Origin: Gelria sp. | Lineage (GTDB): Bacteria > Bacillota > Syntrophomonadia > Syntrophomonadales > Syntrophomonadaceae | Direction of reading: 5' to 3' | DNA length: 15,005 nucleotides | Assembly: GCA_012839665.1 (NCBI GenBank) | Contig: DUMX01000329.1 | Span: forward strand, 1-15,005 | Shown here: positions 1 to 7,893 of the stretch, piece by piece | How positions within the stretch are numbered: the first letter of the stretch is position 1 | Layout of the letters: the number at the start of each line of letters is the position of its first letter | Position numbers and translations under genes: made by a program | The notes under the pieces: model-generated | The model's database searches: none | Seen by the model: only the letters and a program-made list of their open reading frames with translations | Told to the model about the DNA's origin: nothing

Positions 1-2
1 AC

Positions 3-1925
3 AAAGGGGCTCTATGTGTCAAAGGCCGCTTCGGATGGGAGTTTATCAATTCCCCGGAACGCCTGACTCAACCATTGATCCGGAAAAATGGCGAACTCCA
101 GGAAGCCTCCTGGGACGAGGCACTGGATTTCATAGCCAGCCGTCTGGGTCAGATCAAGGAAGAGCACGGGCCCGATTCCATGGCTGTTTTTACCTCGGCC
201 CGGATTACCAACGAAGAAAACTACCTGGCTCAGAAGTTCACCAGGGCGGTGTTGGGGACCAACAATGTCGACCACTGTGCCCGTCTCTGACACTCCGTTA
301 CTGTCGCCGGTCTGGGGGCAGCATTCGGAAGTGGCGCAATGACTAATTCTATTAACGAATTGCAAAATGATGCAACAGCAATATTCATTATTGGTACCAA
401 TACCACGGAAAATCATCCGGTTATAGGTTACAAAATCAAAAGTAATGTACGGAAAAATGGAGCTAAATTGATTGTGGCCGACCCTCGCAGAATAGATTTG
501 GCAGAAATGGCCGATGTTTATATGCAGTTTCGGCCGGGTACGGACGTGGCTCTCGTTAATGGCATGATGAATGTCATTATTAGTGAAGGCCTGTTAGACA
601 AAGAATTTATAGAAAATCGAACCGAAGGTTTTGAAGAAGTGGCCAAAGTACTGGAAAAATACACTCCAGAATATGTGGAACCCATAACTGGTGTACCAGC
701 GGAGGATATCAGGAAAGCAGCCCGCATTTATGCCAGTGCCGAACGGGGTTCGATATGCTATGCTATGGGTTTGACTCAGCATAGCACCGGTACTGATAAT
801 GTTAAATCAGTCTGCAACCTGGCTCTGTTAACTGGTAACCTGGGCAAACCGGGTACCGGAGTAAATCCGCTGCGTGGCCAGAACAACGTTCAGGGAGCCT
901 GTGATATGGGTGCCCTACCAGTAACTTACCCGGCTTACCAGCAGGTAACTAATCCTGAGGTAAGGGAAAAATTTGAAAAGGCCTGGGGAGTTAAGCTTTC
1001 ACCGAATAATGGTGTAACTCTGACGGCTGCTATTAACAAAGCTTACGAGGGTGACTTAAAAGGTATCTTCGTGTTTGGTGAGAATCCTATGGTTAGTGAT
1101 CCTGATTTGCAGCATGTAGAAGAGGCTCTGGATAACCTGGAACTGCTGATAGTACAGGATATCTTCCTTACGGAAACGGCTCAGAGGGCAGATGTAGTGT
1201 TCCCGGGTACAACCTTTGCTGAGAAAGAAGGTACTTTCAGTAATACTGAAAGAAGGGTACAGAGGGTGCGCCAGGCCATTACCCCGCGGGGAGATGCACG
1301 GCCTGACTGGCAGATACTGTGCGAACTTTCCAACCGTTTGGGATACCCCATGGACTATAGTTCACCCGAAGAAATATTTAACGAGATGAGGACCGTAACT
1401 CCATCTTATGCAGGTATCACCTACCAGCGCCTGGAAGGCGAAGGTCTGCATTGGCCCTGCCCGACTGAAGAACATCCGGGTACGCCGATACTGCATAAGG
1501 AAAAATTCAATCGTGGCCTGGGACTTTTCCATGGTATCGAGTTTAATGAACCAGCAGAATTACCGGATGAAGAATATCCGCTGATTCTAAGTACCGGGCG
1601 CAGCCTATTCCATTATCACACCGGTACCATGACCAGAAGGGCAGAAGCCTTGGATACACATCAACCGGAGAATGAAGTCCAGGTTAACCCGGTAACTGCT
1701 GAAAAGCTGAATATTGTTGATGGTGAAACAGTAAGGATAATTACCAGAAGAGGCAGTATTGAACTAAAGGCTCAGATAACTGATATCCTGGAAGAAAACG
1801 TAATTTTTACCTTCTTCCATTTCAGTGAAGCTGCAGCCAATGTTTTAACTAATGCCGCTGCTCTTGACCCGGTTGCTGGTATACCAGAATACAAGGTATG
1901 CGCAGCCCGTCTAGAAAAAATATAG
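3..1925 (+). CDS. fdhA: Formate dehydrogenase catalytic (alpha) subunit FDH-1, selenoprotein, 5'-partial
   Basis: Catalytic subunit of a molybdopterin formate dehydrogenase, interconverting formate and CO2. The gene enters from the left edge; 640 residues are visible, read in frame 3 through UGA 288-290. The frame opens with LCVKGRFG, whose Cys (visible residue 5) is the last ligand of the N-terminal [4Fe-4S] cluster. Visible residue 96 is selenocysteine in DHCARL-Sec-HSVTVAGLG, followed by the conserved His. Arg 291 in NPLRGQNNVQGACDMG matches the catalytic Arg of E. coli FdhF; the Sec-to-Arg distance is 195, close to FdhF. The C-terminal pterin-binding domain (about residues 520-640) ends at DPVAGIPEYKVCAARLEKI and a TAG stop. 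It resembles the soluble clostridial FdhA/FdhF type. N-terminal ferredoxin-like domains and NuoE/NuoF-like partners, if any, would lie upstream and cannot be seen. A strong terminator follows the stop. Confidence 0.95.
288..290 (+). other. UGA selenocysteine codon in FDH-1
   Basis: The only in-frame stop before 1925 is this TGA. It sits exactly where formate dehydrogenases carry Sec or Cys (CARL-Sec-HS), homology continues immediately after it in the same frame, and a SECIS-like hairpin follows. It should be annotated as Sec, not as a stop or frameshift. Confidence 0.95.
295..328 (+). promoter_or_regulatory. SECIS element of FDH-1
   Basis: A bacterial selenocysteine insertion hairpin lies just 3' of the UGA, inside the coding frame. 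The upper stem CTGTCGCC (301-308) pairs with GGGGGCAG (314-321) with a single G-G mismatch and one G-U pair. The apical loop is GGTCT (309-313), the same GGUCU loop as in E. coli fdhF. Outer bases CCG (295-297) and CGG (326-328) can extend the base. The loop lies about 17-18 nt after the UGA, matching the spacing SelB needs. Confidence 0.85.
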
Positions 1926-1946
1926 TAGAATAGAAATATAAAGCAA

Positions 1947-1983
1947 AAAAGGCCGGGGATTTTTTGAAAATCCCCGGCCTTTT
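1947..1983. terminator. Bidirectional rho-independent terminator between FDH-1 and fdhE
   Basis: There is a perfect 17-bp inverted repeat (arms 1947-1963 and 1967-1983, loop TTG) with a GC core GGCCGGGGA. The arms end in AAAA/TTTT, so a U-tract follows the hairpin on either strand. It lies 21 nt past the FDH-1 stop and 28 nt past the fdhE stop on the other strand, so it can end both convergent transcripts. Confidence 0.92.
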
Positions 1984-1989
1984 ATCTCT

Positions 1990-2010
1990 GGGACAAGGGA
2001 GCCTTGTCCC
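1990..2010. repeat. Short perfect hairpin beside the fdhE stop
   Basis: The arms GGGACAAGG (1990-1998) and CCTTGTCCC (2002-2010) form a 9-bp perfect stem with a 3-nt loop GAG. It begins one base after the fdhE TAG on the minus strand. It has no adjoining U-tract of its own. It may protect the fdhE mRNA 3' end, assist the neighbouring terminator, or be a dispersed palindromic element; only one copy was noticed in the window. Confidence 0.7.
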
Positions 2011-2011
2011 A

Positions 2012-2842
2012 CTAGTCGTTGTCGTGGTTAGTATAGCCCTTTTCCTGGGCTAGCATATCCAGGTAAACAGATTCTATATTAGCGATAAATAAATCTGTAG
2101 ATTTACCTAGACTCCGTCCATCATAAGTCTTTAAATATCCTTTACACTTGTTGCACAGGAATAATTTGTAGGCGTCGTCGTTTTCAACATTAAGGTAGTA
2201 AATATCCTTGGCCTGGTCATTGCCACAATAAACGCAATATAGATACCTGACATGCCATTCTGTAAAACAGCGGTCACAAAACATGAAGCGTTGACCGTCA
2301 CCTGCATTTAGCCTGCATATATGTGATTTACTCCCACAGACTGGACAAATAGCAGGGAACTCCCAATAAAACAAGTCATCACTTAAATCCTGGCTGTAGG
2401 GTTCTGCGAAAATACGCAACAGTGGCCGGATAGCATGATCAATCGAGAAAAAAAGCAAATCGTAACTAACATTCATCTGAACTGCCAGGTTTTCAAAATA
2501 TTCCATATCTGATTGGATAAAGGATGCACTTATTTTGTCAAAATCCATTTGGTCAATCTGACTACTAATATTCTTAATTACTTCTTGTATTTCCGGTCGT
2601 TGTTCTAACAAAAAATCTAGCAATCGGGTATACAAATCCTTTAACATATCAGCATCTATTTGAGGTTTTACCTGGGTTAACAACGGATTTTTTTGGGAAG
2701 TTATTATTTGCTTCAAATCATGTTTCGCAGGAGTGTACAGTTTCCTGTGCTTTATGACCTCTTCATTTTGCCAACTTTCCAGAGCTTTAAAAAAATCGAC
2801 GTAGCCTTCGGGTAATTCAACCGGGGGTTCATGTTTTAGCAA
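2012..2842 (-). CDS. fdhE: Formate dehydrogenase accessory protein FdhE
   Basis: Cytoplasmic maturation factor of 276 residues that in E. coli binds the Tat-exported formate dehydrogenase catalytic subunits. The C-terminal half carries four CXXC motifs typical of the family: CPVC, CDRC, CVYC and CNKC (about residues 167-240), forming two rubredoxin-like metal sites. The N-terminal half is helical and acidic. The start is odd. The only in-frame candidate near the Shine-Dalgarno GAGGAG (2852-2857) is TTG at 2840-2842, 9 nt downstream. An ATG (2844-2846) with tighter 5-nt spacing lies in another frame and opens only a 5-codon frame. The gene follows fdnGHI on the same strand but a terminator-like hairpin (2920-2946) lies between, so its expression may be reduced or separate. 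Confidence in family is high, in start moderate. Confidence 0.9.
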   Translation of the reverse strand: MLKHEPPVELPEGYVDFFKALESWQNEEVIKHRKLYTPAKHDLKQIITSQKNPLLTQVKPQIDADMLKDLYTRLLDFLLEQRPEIQEVIKNISSQIDQMDFDKISASFIQSDMEYFENLAVQMNVSYDLLFFSIDHAIRPLLRIFAEPYSQDLSDDLFYWEFPAICPVCGSKSHICRLNAGDGQRFMFCDRCFTEWHVRYLYCVYCGNDQAKDIYYLNVENDDAYKLFLCNKCKGYLKTYDGRSLGKSTDLFIANIESVYLDMLAQEKGYTNHDND

Positions 2843-2846
2843 ACAT
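2829..2846 (-). other. Minimal 5-codon ORF overlapping the fdhE start
   Basis: On the minus strand, ATG TTT GCT AAA ACA TGA (2846 to 2829) sits 5 nt after the GAGGAG Shine-Dalgarno and overlaps the fdhE TTG start in a different frame. It could compete with or couple to fdhE initiation. Alternatively, one surplus T in the TTT run could be a sequencing or natural indel: removing it would give fdhE an ATG start. No direct evidence of translation. Confidence 0.35.
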
Positions 2847-2919
2847 TATCACTCCTCGTAAACTAATTTCCTACACAAAATAGTATTACCAAATATTAAA
2901 TCCATTAATTTATTGATAA

Positions 2920-2946
2920 AATAAGGGGGGAAAATCCCCCCTTATT
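2920..2946 (-). terminator. Terminator or attenuator-like hairpin between fdnI and fdhE
   Basis: A perfect 11-bp stem, AATAAGGGGGG (2920-2930) with CCCCCCTTATT (2936-2946), has a 5-nt loop. It starts 19 nt past the fdnI stop. In the direction of fdnI transcription it runs into TTATTTTATC, a moderate U-tract. It could end most fdnGHI transcripts or stabilise their 3' end, lowering fdhE expression relative to the enzyme subunits. Confidence 0.8.
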
Positions 2947-2965
2947 ATAGAACCCAAATCAAGGC

Positions 2966-3664
2966 TTATTCAGCATCGCTGTCAGCATCAGTTTTGTCAG
3001 CGTAGGTTTCCTCATACCAAATAGCATGATGGTGTTTGGCCCAATCTTCCCTAACTGTACCTTTCCACATTCCCCAGAAAGATTCACCAGAGCCAGGATG
3101 GAAAGAACCCAGGTAACCATGCATACATACCATGAAAGTAGCCAGAACCATAGCAATATCATGGATAGGATAGCTAATCCGAACCAGGCCGGCTGGGAAT
3201 ATTGTTGGGAACCACATGATATAACCACTTAAAACTAGCAGAATTACACAGGTCGGGGTTAACATGGAGTTACCTTTTTCACCACCATTAAAACGAGTCT
3301 GAGGCGGCATTTTCACTGGAAAACCCAGGAACTCCAAGGGAAACTTCATGACAAATATAATATCATCCTTGCCAAAACGTAATAAGTCTTTTACCCAATT
3401 GATAATACCTTTAAAATCAAATATTACAAATATAACCAGGAATATCGTAAGGGTAACTGCAGCTATTCGGTGTACCAGTCCCGCCCCATTATAACCGCCA
3501 AAAATAGCAGCTAGCCAGTCAGCACCGCTATTAAGAAACAGCACTAACCCGGTAAGGAGGCACAGGATAAAGGTTACTGTATGACCCCAGTGAGTCATTC
3601 TAGCTACGAAGTTAAAACGCTCGACTCTTGGTAGATCTTCGCGATATTCAGGAATCAACTGCAT
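2966..3664 (-). CDS. fdnI: Formate dehydrogenase cytochrome b subunit (FdnI family)
   Basis: Integral membrane diheme b-type cytochrome of 232 residues. In the known family it carries electrons between the FdnH clusters and the quinone pool. Four hydrophobic segments are visible: around residues 28-47 (starting MTHWGHTVTFILCLL), about 60-90 (GLVHRIAAVTLTIFLVIFVIF), about 130-155 (LTPTCVILLVLSGYIMWF) and about 165-190 (IHDIAMVLATFMVCMHGYLG). His residues at the helix ends (MTHWGH, VHR, IHD, MHGY) are the expected heme ligands. The C-terminal segment (GMWKGTVREDWAKHHH) is family-like. The start ATG overlaps the fdnH TAA by one base (TAATG) and is preceded by an AAGGGGGG Shine-Dalgarno inside fdnH, implying translational coupling. 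Length is slightly above the E. coli protein. Confidence 0.93.
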   Translation of the reverse strand: MQLIPEYREDLPRVERFNFVARMTHWGHTVTFILCLLTGLVLFLNSGADWLAAIFGGYNGAGLVHRIAAVTLTIFLVIFVIFDFKGIINWVKDLLRFGKDDIIFVMKFPLEFLGFPVKMPPQTRFNGGEKGNSMLTPTCVILLVLSGYIMWFPTIFPAGLVRISYPIHDIAMVLATFMVCMHGYLGSFHPGSGESFWGMWKGTVREDWAKHHHAIWYEETYADKTDADSDAE

Positions 3665-4467
3665 TATTCATGCCCCCCTTCAGCGTGTTCTTCGTGTTTG
3701 CCAGCTAGTATTCGAGTAGTTACAAAACTGAATGCAGAACCGGCCAGTGCCAGTGGAATCAGCCAGCCAACATAAGGTTGTATCCAGTCCTTCCAGGCAG
3801 GAATTGTAGAAGAAACTTTGGGGTCTATTGGGAGTCCAAACTTATCCGGAGTATCGGTTAAAATATAAAGTTTGTTCAAACCACCCAGCTCCAGTTTGCC
3901 ATATATAGTAGCATTGGGAAAGCCGTTGGCTCTCAAAAACTTTACCCGTTCCTCGGCGTAGTCTAACAATTCGTGCCGGTCACCAAAGGAAAGTGCACCA
4001 GTGGGACAAGTCCGAGTGCATGCCGGGGTTAAACCTGCTTCCACTCGCTCTACACATAGTGTACACTTGGTAATCTTATCTTCCCTTTTCCTATATTTAG
4101 GAATATGAAAAGGACAGGCATAGGTGCAGTATTGGCAACCTACACACTTTTCCGGGTCATGGAAAGTTGCTCCCCAATCAGTTTTGGTATAAGCGTGCCG
4201 CGGGCATACTTTCATACATGCAGGATCGAGACAGTGCATGCATTGATATTTGAGAAAATGCCATTTAACATCATCAGCGGGATCTTCCTCATATTCCATA
4301 AATCTCATGATGGTAAATGTATCGCCGTTAGTATCTTCGTGAGTACAGTAATTACCCTTGAAGGGTTCAATTACTGCTGGCAACTGGTTCCAATCCTTGC
4401 ATGCAATTATGCAACCGCGACAGGCTGTACATTTACTTACATCGTAGAGGTTTGTTTTTAAAGCCAT
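3664..4467 (-). CDS. fdnH: Formate dehydrogenase iron-sulfur (beta) subunit (FdnH family)
   Basis: Electron-transfer subunit of 267 residues linking the catalytic subunit to the cytochrome. Sixteen cysteines form four ferredoxin-type sets: C13-C16-C19-C23, C76-C79-C84-C88, C108-C111-C114-C118 and C135-C138-C150-C154, enough for four [4Fe-4S] clusters. A single hydrophobic helix near residues 233-254 (VGWLIPLALAGSAFSF) followed by a His/Glu-rich tail matches the C-terminal membrane anchor of FdnH. Without a signal of its own, the protein is expected to be exported by riding with the Tat substrate FdnG (known for the family). It starts 4 nt after the fdnG stop, and its AAGGAGG Shine-Dalgarno lies within the last codons of fdnG. 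Confidence 0.95.
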   Translation of the reverse strand: MALKTNLYDVSKCTACRGCIIACKDWNQLPAVIEPFKGNYCTHEDTNGDTFTIMRFMEYEEDPADDVKWHFLKYQCMHCLDPACMKVCPRHAYTKTDWGATFHDPEKCVGCQYCTYACPFHIPKYRKREDKITKCTLCVERVEAGLTPACTRTCPTGALSFGDRHELLDYAEERVKFLRANGFPNATIYGKLELGGLNKLYILTDTPDKFGLPIDPKVSSTIPAWKDWIQPYVGWLIPLALAGSAFSFVTTRILAGKHEEHAEGGHE

Positions 4468-4471
4468 AATA

Positions 4472-7400
4472 TTAAGCCCTCCTTACGTCGCATAACCATG
4501 CTTTATATTCGGGAATCATAGTATTGGCATCACCTATATGGGGAGTTAACCGGTTAGCCGGGTCACCCTTGGCATAGCCTTTAAAGCCAAAATGCCATAC
4601 GGTTCCAATCTGGTGTACCGTCCTGCCACCAACAACGAAGGGTTTAAATCGCTTGGTTACACAGGCTACTGCTTCGACATCACCCCTGATGGTGGTAATA
4701 ATAACTTTATCACCATTCCTGATTCCTTTTATCTTGGCCAGTTGTTCACTCATTTCTACGAACATATCAGGCATTAGCTCTGCTAACCAGGGCAGGTTAC
4801 GAGTGAGAGCTCCGGTCTGCCAGTGCTCTACCACCCGGTAGGTGGTACCAATAATCGGATATTTATCCGGAGTAGCCTGTTTATCAGGTTCCCAAACCTT
4901 TACGGCCGGATTTTTATCCTGTTTACTCATTAAATTGGGGAATGGGCTTTCCCAGGGCTCATAATGCTCTGGGAATGGTCCATCCTTGGTACTGCCTTTG
5001 GCTGCAAACAAACAGCCTTTTCCTTCTGGACGCATAATAAACGGATTAATACCGCCAGGTGCATCGGGTGCCAAAGACGTATTAAAGTCAGGAACGTCAT
5101 CGCCTACCCATTTATCAAGGGCCCAACCAATAAGCTGACGTTTCTCGTCACCCGGCCAGGGTGTTACTCCGTCAGGTTGAACTGAACAGCGATTATATAA
5201 AACCCGACGGTTGACCGGCCAGCACCAAGCCCAGTTAGAATACAGGCCCAGACCAGTCTTGGAATTATCCTTGTTATCACGCCACATAGGCTTGTAATCC
5301 AAATCACCGTTAGCTTTAGTAGTCATCTGGCCGCAATATATCCAGTTACCGCAGGCAGTGCTACCATCGGCAGCCAGCTTGGGAAATCCGGGAACTGGCT
5401 TGCGGGGATCATCTACATAATAGCCGTTCATTTCCAGTCCTACTTCTACTACATCTGGTTCATGGTCAGAACCATAAGGACCCCAGGTCATATTTTTAAT
5501 AGGTTCGTCTTTGGGATCTTTACTGTTAGCGTAAGCTGCCTGGATTCGTTTACCAATTTCGTATATAAACCAGAGATCAGGTCTGGAATCACCAACTGGT
5601 TCAGCAGCTTTACCACGGTATTGTACCCAACGACCAGTATTGGCAGCAGTTCCTTCTTTCTCATACACGGCTGCAGCTGGCAAGAAAAAGACCTCAGTCT
5701 TAATATCTGCCGGAGTTCTCTTTTTAACTTTAGTCTCGCTAGCTGGGCGTTCCCAGGCTTGATAAGTCCAGAAATCGGCACTTTCAGTCAGCCAGAGGTC
5801 AGCTGCTACTAACCATTTAAGATTACACATAGCTTCTTGCTCTTTATTAGCATGGGGACCACCTACTACCGGGTTTCCACCCCATATAAAGAGACCATCA
5901 ATTTCTCCTCTATGCATAGCTTCAAACATTGCTATATGCGAATAATTCTTATTCACGTCTCGTTTGGGTAGATAGTGATAAGCAAAATCATTTGCTGGAG
6001 TAGCTGCATCTCCATACCAGGCCTTCAATAGACTAACCACCCACTTGGGCTGATTTACCTTGAAACCAGTTTTGGGTGTTTCTTTGGCCAGAAAAGCATC
6101 CAGGGTTTTATGAGCTGGAGAATTAGAAGGCGAAGTTATATAACCAGGGATAATGTGGAAAAGCAAGGCCTGGTCAGTTGAGCCCTGAACATTGTTTTCA
6201 CCGCGCAGTGCGTTTACTCCACCTCCGGGTCTGCCCATATTACCCAGTAATAGCTGAATAACGGCATAGGAACGTACATTTTGAGTACCAACAGTATGTT
6301 GGGTGGTACCCATAGCATACATAATATTACCAATTTTGTTTGGAGCACTAGATTGGGTGAACATGTCCAAAACCTGCAGGTACTTATTCTTAGGGGTACC
6401 AGTAATATTACATACAGAATCTATATCATAACGTGAATAGTGTTTCTTCATAAGTTGGAATACACAGCGGGGATGCTCCAGAGTAGGGTCAGTAATAAAC
6501 TTACCTTCAGCATCTACTTCGTAATCCCAACTGCTGTTATCATATTGTCCTTTGGCAGGGTCGTAGCCAGAGAACAAACCGTCATGGAAATCAAAGCCCT
6601 CCTTGACGATAAAGGAAGCATCAGTATAGTTTACGACATATTCTTTATGATAACGTTTATTGTCAAAAATATACTTAATCATGCCGCCTAAAAAGGCTAT
6701 ATCCGTGCCTGACCGCAGCGGTGCATAAAGATCCGCTATTTGCGATGTACGGGTAAAACGGGGATCAACATGGATAATTTTAGCTCCTCTTTCCAATCTT
6801 GCTTTGGTCAACCATTTCATGGTTATGGGGTGATTCTCTGCTGCATTGCTACCCATGATTAAGGCATAATCAGTGTTTTTTAAATCTACAACATGGTTGG
6901 TCATAGCCCCACGACCAAATGAAGGTGACAATCCTGCCACCGTAGAGGAGTGTCAGATACGGGCCTGGGTTTCCAAATATACCAGGCCAAGGGATCTCAT
7001 CAATTTGGCTAGCAAATAACATTCTTCATTATCAAGGCCGGAACCACCCATAGAACCAATCCGCTCACAACGATTGACTATAGCTTCACTTCCGTCTGCT
7101 AACTTTTCTTTGTGAGTAAACTCTTTATTGCGAGTCTCAATTACCCTTTTACTTATTTCGTCTAACATCCAATCCCAATCTTTTTCTTCCCACTTGTCAC
7201 TTCCCGGAGCCCTGTAGAGAGGCTTTTGCACTCTCTTAGGATTGATGATTTGTTCGCCGGTCCTCTCGTCATATATCTCCCTGAGATTAAACATAGCCGA
7301 CCCCTTGGCGCAGGCAGCACCACGGTTAATAGGATTATCCGGGTCCCCTTGGACACTCAGTAGTTTAACGAATTTACCGTTGGCATCCCTCTCCGAGTAC

Positions 7401-7582
7401 ACCACTAAACCGCATCCTGTGGCACAATACGGACAAACGGTCGGCGTAGGTTGAACATTCTTGGTCCGTAGTTCCATAACTCCTGTTGCAGTTGCCTTCA
7501 AGTCAAAGCCCAGGTCAATTACGGCAAAACTAGCAGCAGTCGCACCGGTTACCTTCAAGAATTGTCTGCGGGTAACCTTCAT
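4472..7582 (-). CDS. fdnG: Periplasmic formate dehydrogenase catalytic subunit, selenoprotein (FdnG family)
   Basis: Molybdopterin formate dehydrogenase of 1036 residues read through UGA 6953-6955, near the 1015 residues of E. coli FdnG. A twin-arginine signal, TRRQFLKVTG (residues 4-13) plus a hydrophobic stretch, predicts Tat export and a periplasmic site. The [4Fe-4S] motif is C50-C53-C57-C91, followed by AKG. Residue 210 is Sec in QARI-Sec-HSSTVAGL. Arg 460 in NALRGENNVQG lies 250 residues after Sec, the same spacing as in FdnG. The ATG at 7580-7582 was chosen because it puts the Tat motif at the very N-terminus. Its AAGGAG lies a rather long 12 nt upstream, and a TTG at 7586-7588, 6 nt from AAGGAG, is an alternative adding two residues. 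It leads the fdnGHI operon and acts with FdnH and FdnI to couple formate or CO2 to the quinone pool. Direction in vivo is not shown by sequence. Confidence 0.96.
6924..6952 (-). promoter_or_regulatory. SECIS element of fdnG
   Basis: On the minus strand, GGTGGC (6941-6936) and GTCACC (6929-6924) form a 6-bp stem with one G-U pair and the hexaloop AGGATT, containing the exposed GG typical of bacterial SECIS loops. Exactly 17 nt separate the UGA from the loop, as in E. coli fdhF. The loop differs from the GGTCT of FDH-1. Confidence 0.8.
6953..6955 (-). other. UGA selenocysteine codon in fdnG
   Basis: In-frame TGA (read on the minus strand) sits at the active-site position of FdnG-family enzymes, giving ARI-Sec-HSSTVAG. 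The same frame continues without interruption to 4472 and a SECIS-like hairpin lies directly 3'. A conventional caller would split the gene into a 5' piece and a 3' piece beginning at a spurious GTG. Confidence 0.96.
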
Positions 7583-7893
7583 ACACAAAACACTCTCCTT
7601 TCCCCACAATTAATGTTTAGAACCTTTTACTTACGACAAAATTATAGCACCTTTACAAAAAAACTTGAAACGCCATACAATGCACAACACTTTCGTTTGC
7701 GGCAACTAATTGCTCAAGTTTTACCAAAGATGCCTATCCTCCCTCCCTTCACCCGGTAAATTCAAATAAAAACAACGTTGCATACAAAACATGCTTAACT
7801 TATAGTAACTTCGACACCAAGCTATAAAAATCCTTGCAAAACCACACACTTAAGCATCATATTAATTTATTTTATGTTTGGCATAACAGAAAT
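7583..7893 (-). other. 311-bp leader between moeA fusion and fdnG
   Basis: No convincing gene lies here. On the minus strand it holds the fdnG promoter (7641-7669), an about 50-nt leader with the fdnG Shine-Dalgarno, and AT-rich upstream DNA. Visible symmetry: a perfect 8-bp inverted repeat, ATGCTTAA (7791-7798) with TTAAGCAT (7850-7857), 51 bp apart, and a CAACGTTG palindrome (7773-7780). A purine-rich GGGAGGGAGG tract (7737-7746, minus-strand sense) lies between repeats and promoter. These are candidate regulator sites; I could not match them to a known operator or riboswitch. Confidence 0.5.
7641..7669 (-). promoter_or_regulatory. Candidate promoter for fdnGHI
   Basis: On the minus strand a perfect TATAAT -10 box (7646-7641) is preceded by TG one base upstream (extended -10, TGCTATAAT). 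A weak -35 box TTCAAG (7669-7664) lies 17 bp upstream. Transcription would begin near 7634, leaving about 50 nt before the fdnG ATG. No competing promoter of this quality was seen in the gap. Confidence 0.6.

Noticed and set aside
75..339. FDH-1 as a frameshifted or nonsense-mutated pseudogene
   Set aside because: The frame is unchanged across the TGA, the codon is at the Sec site, and a SECIS hairpin follows, so read-through is the better explanation.
12..416. 134-codon minus-strand open frame over FDH-1
   Set aside because: It is antisense to the conserved FDH frame, including the Sec site and SECIS, with no recognisable protein features.
4472..6940. Separate 822-residue oxidoreductase gene starting at GTG 6940
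   Set aside because: It is the 3' part of fdnG after the UGA; it has no Shine-Dalgarno of its own and lacks the iron-sulfur motif and signal peptide.
7562..7759. Plus-strand 65-codon frame in the fdnG leader
   Set aside because: It overlaps the fdnG start and promoter antisense, has low-complexity composition, and no good Shine-Dalgarno was seen.
7872..7886. Terminator after the moeA-PBP gene
   Set aside because: TTATG/CATAA is only a 5-bp AT-rich stem without a proper U-tract and would be too weak; read-through towards fdnG remains possible.
7583..7893. Moco-type riboswitch upstream of fdnG
   Set aside because: The location is tempting, but I could not recognise the conserved core by eye; it needs a covariance-model search before any claim.
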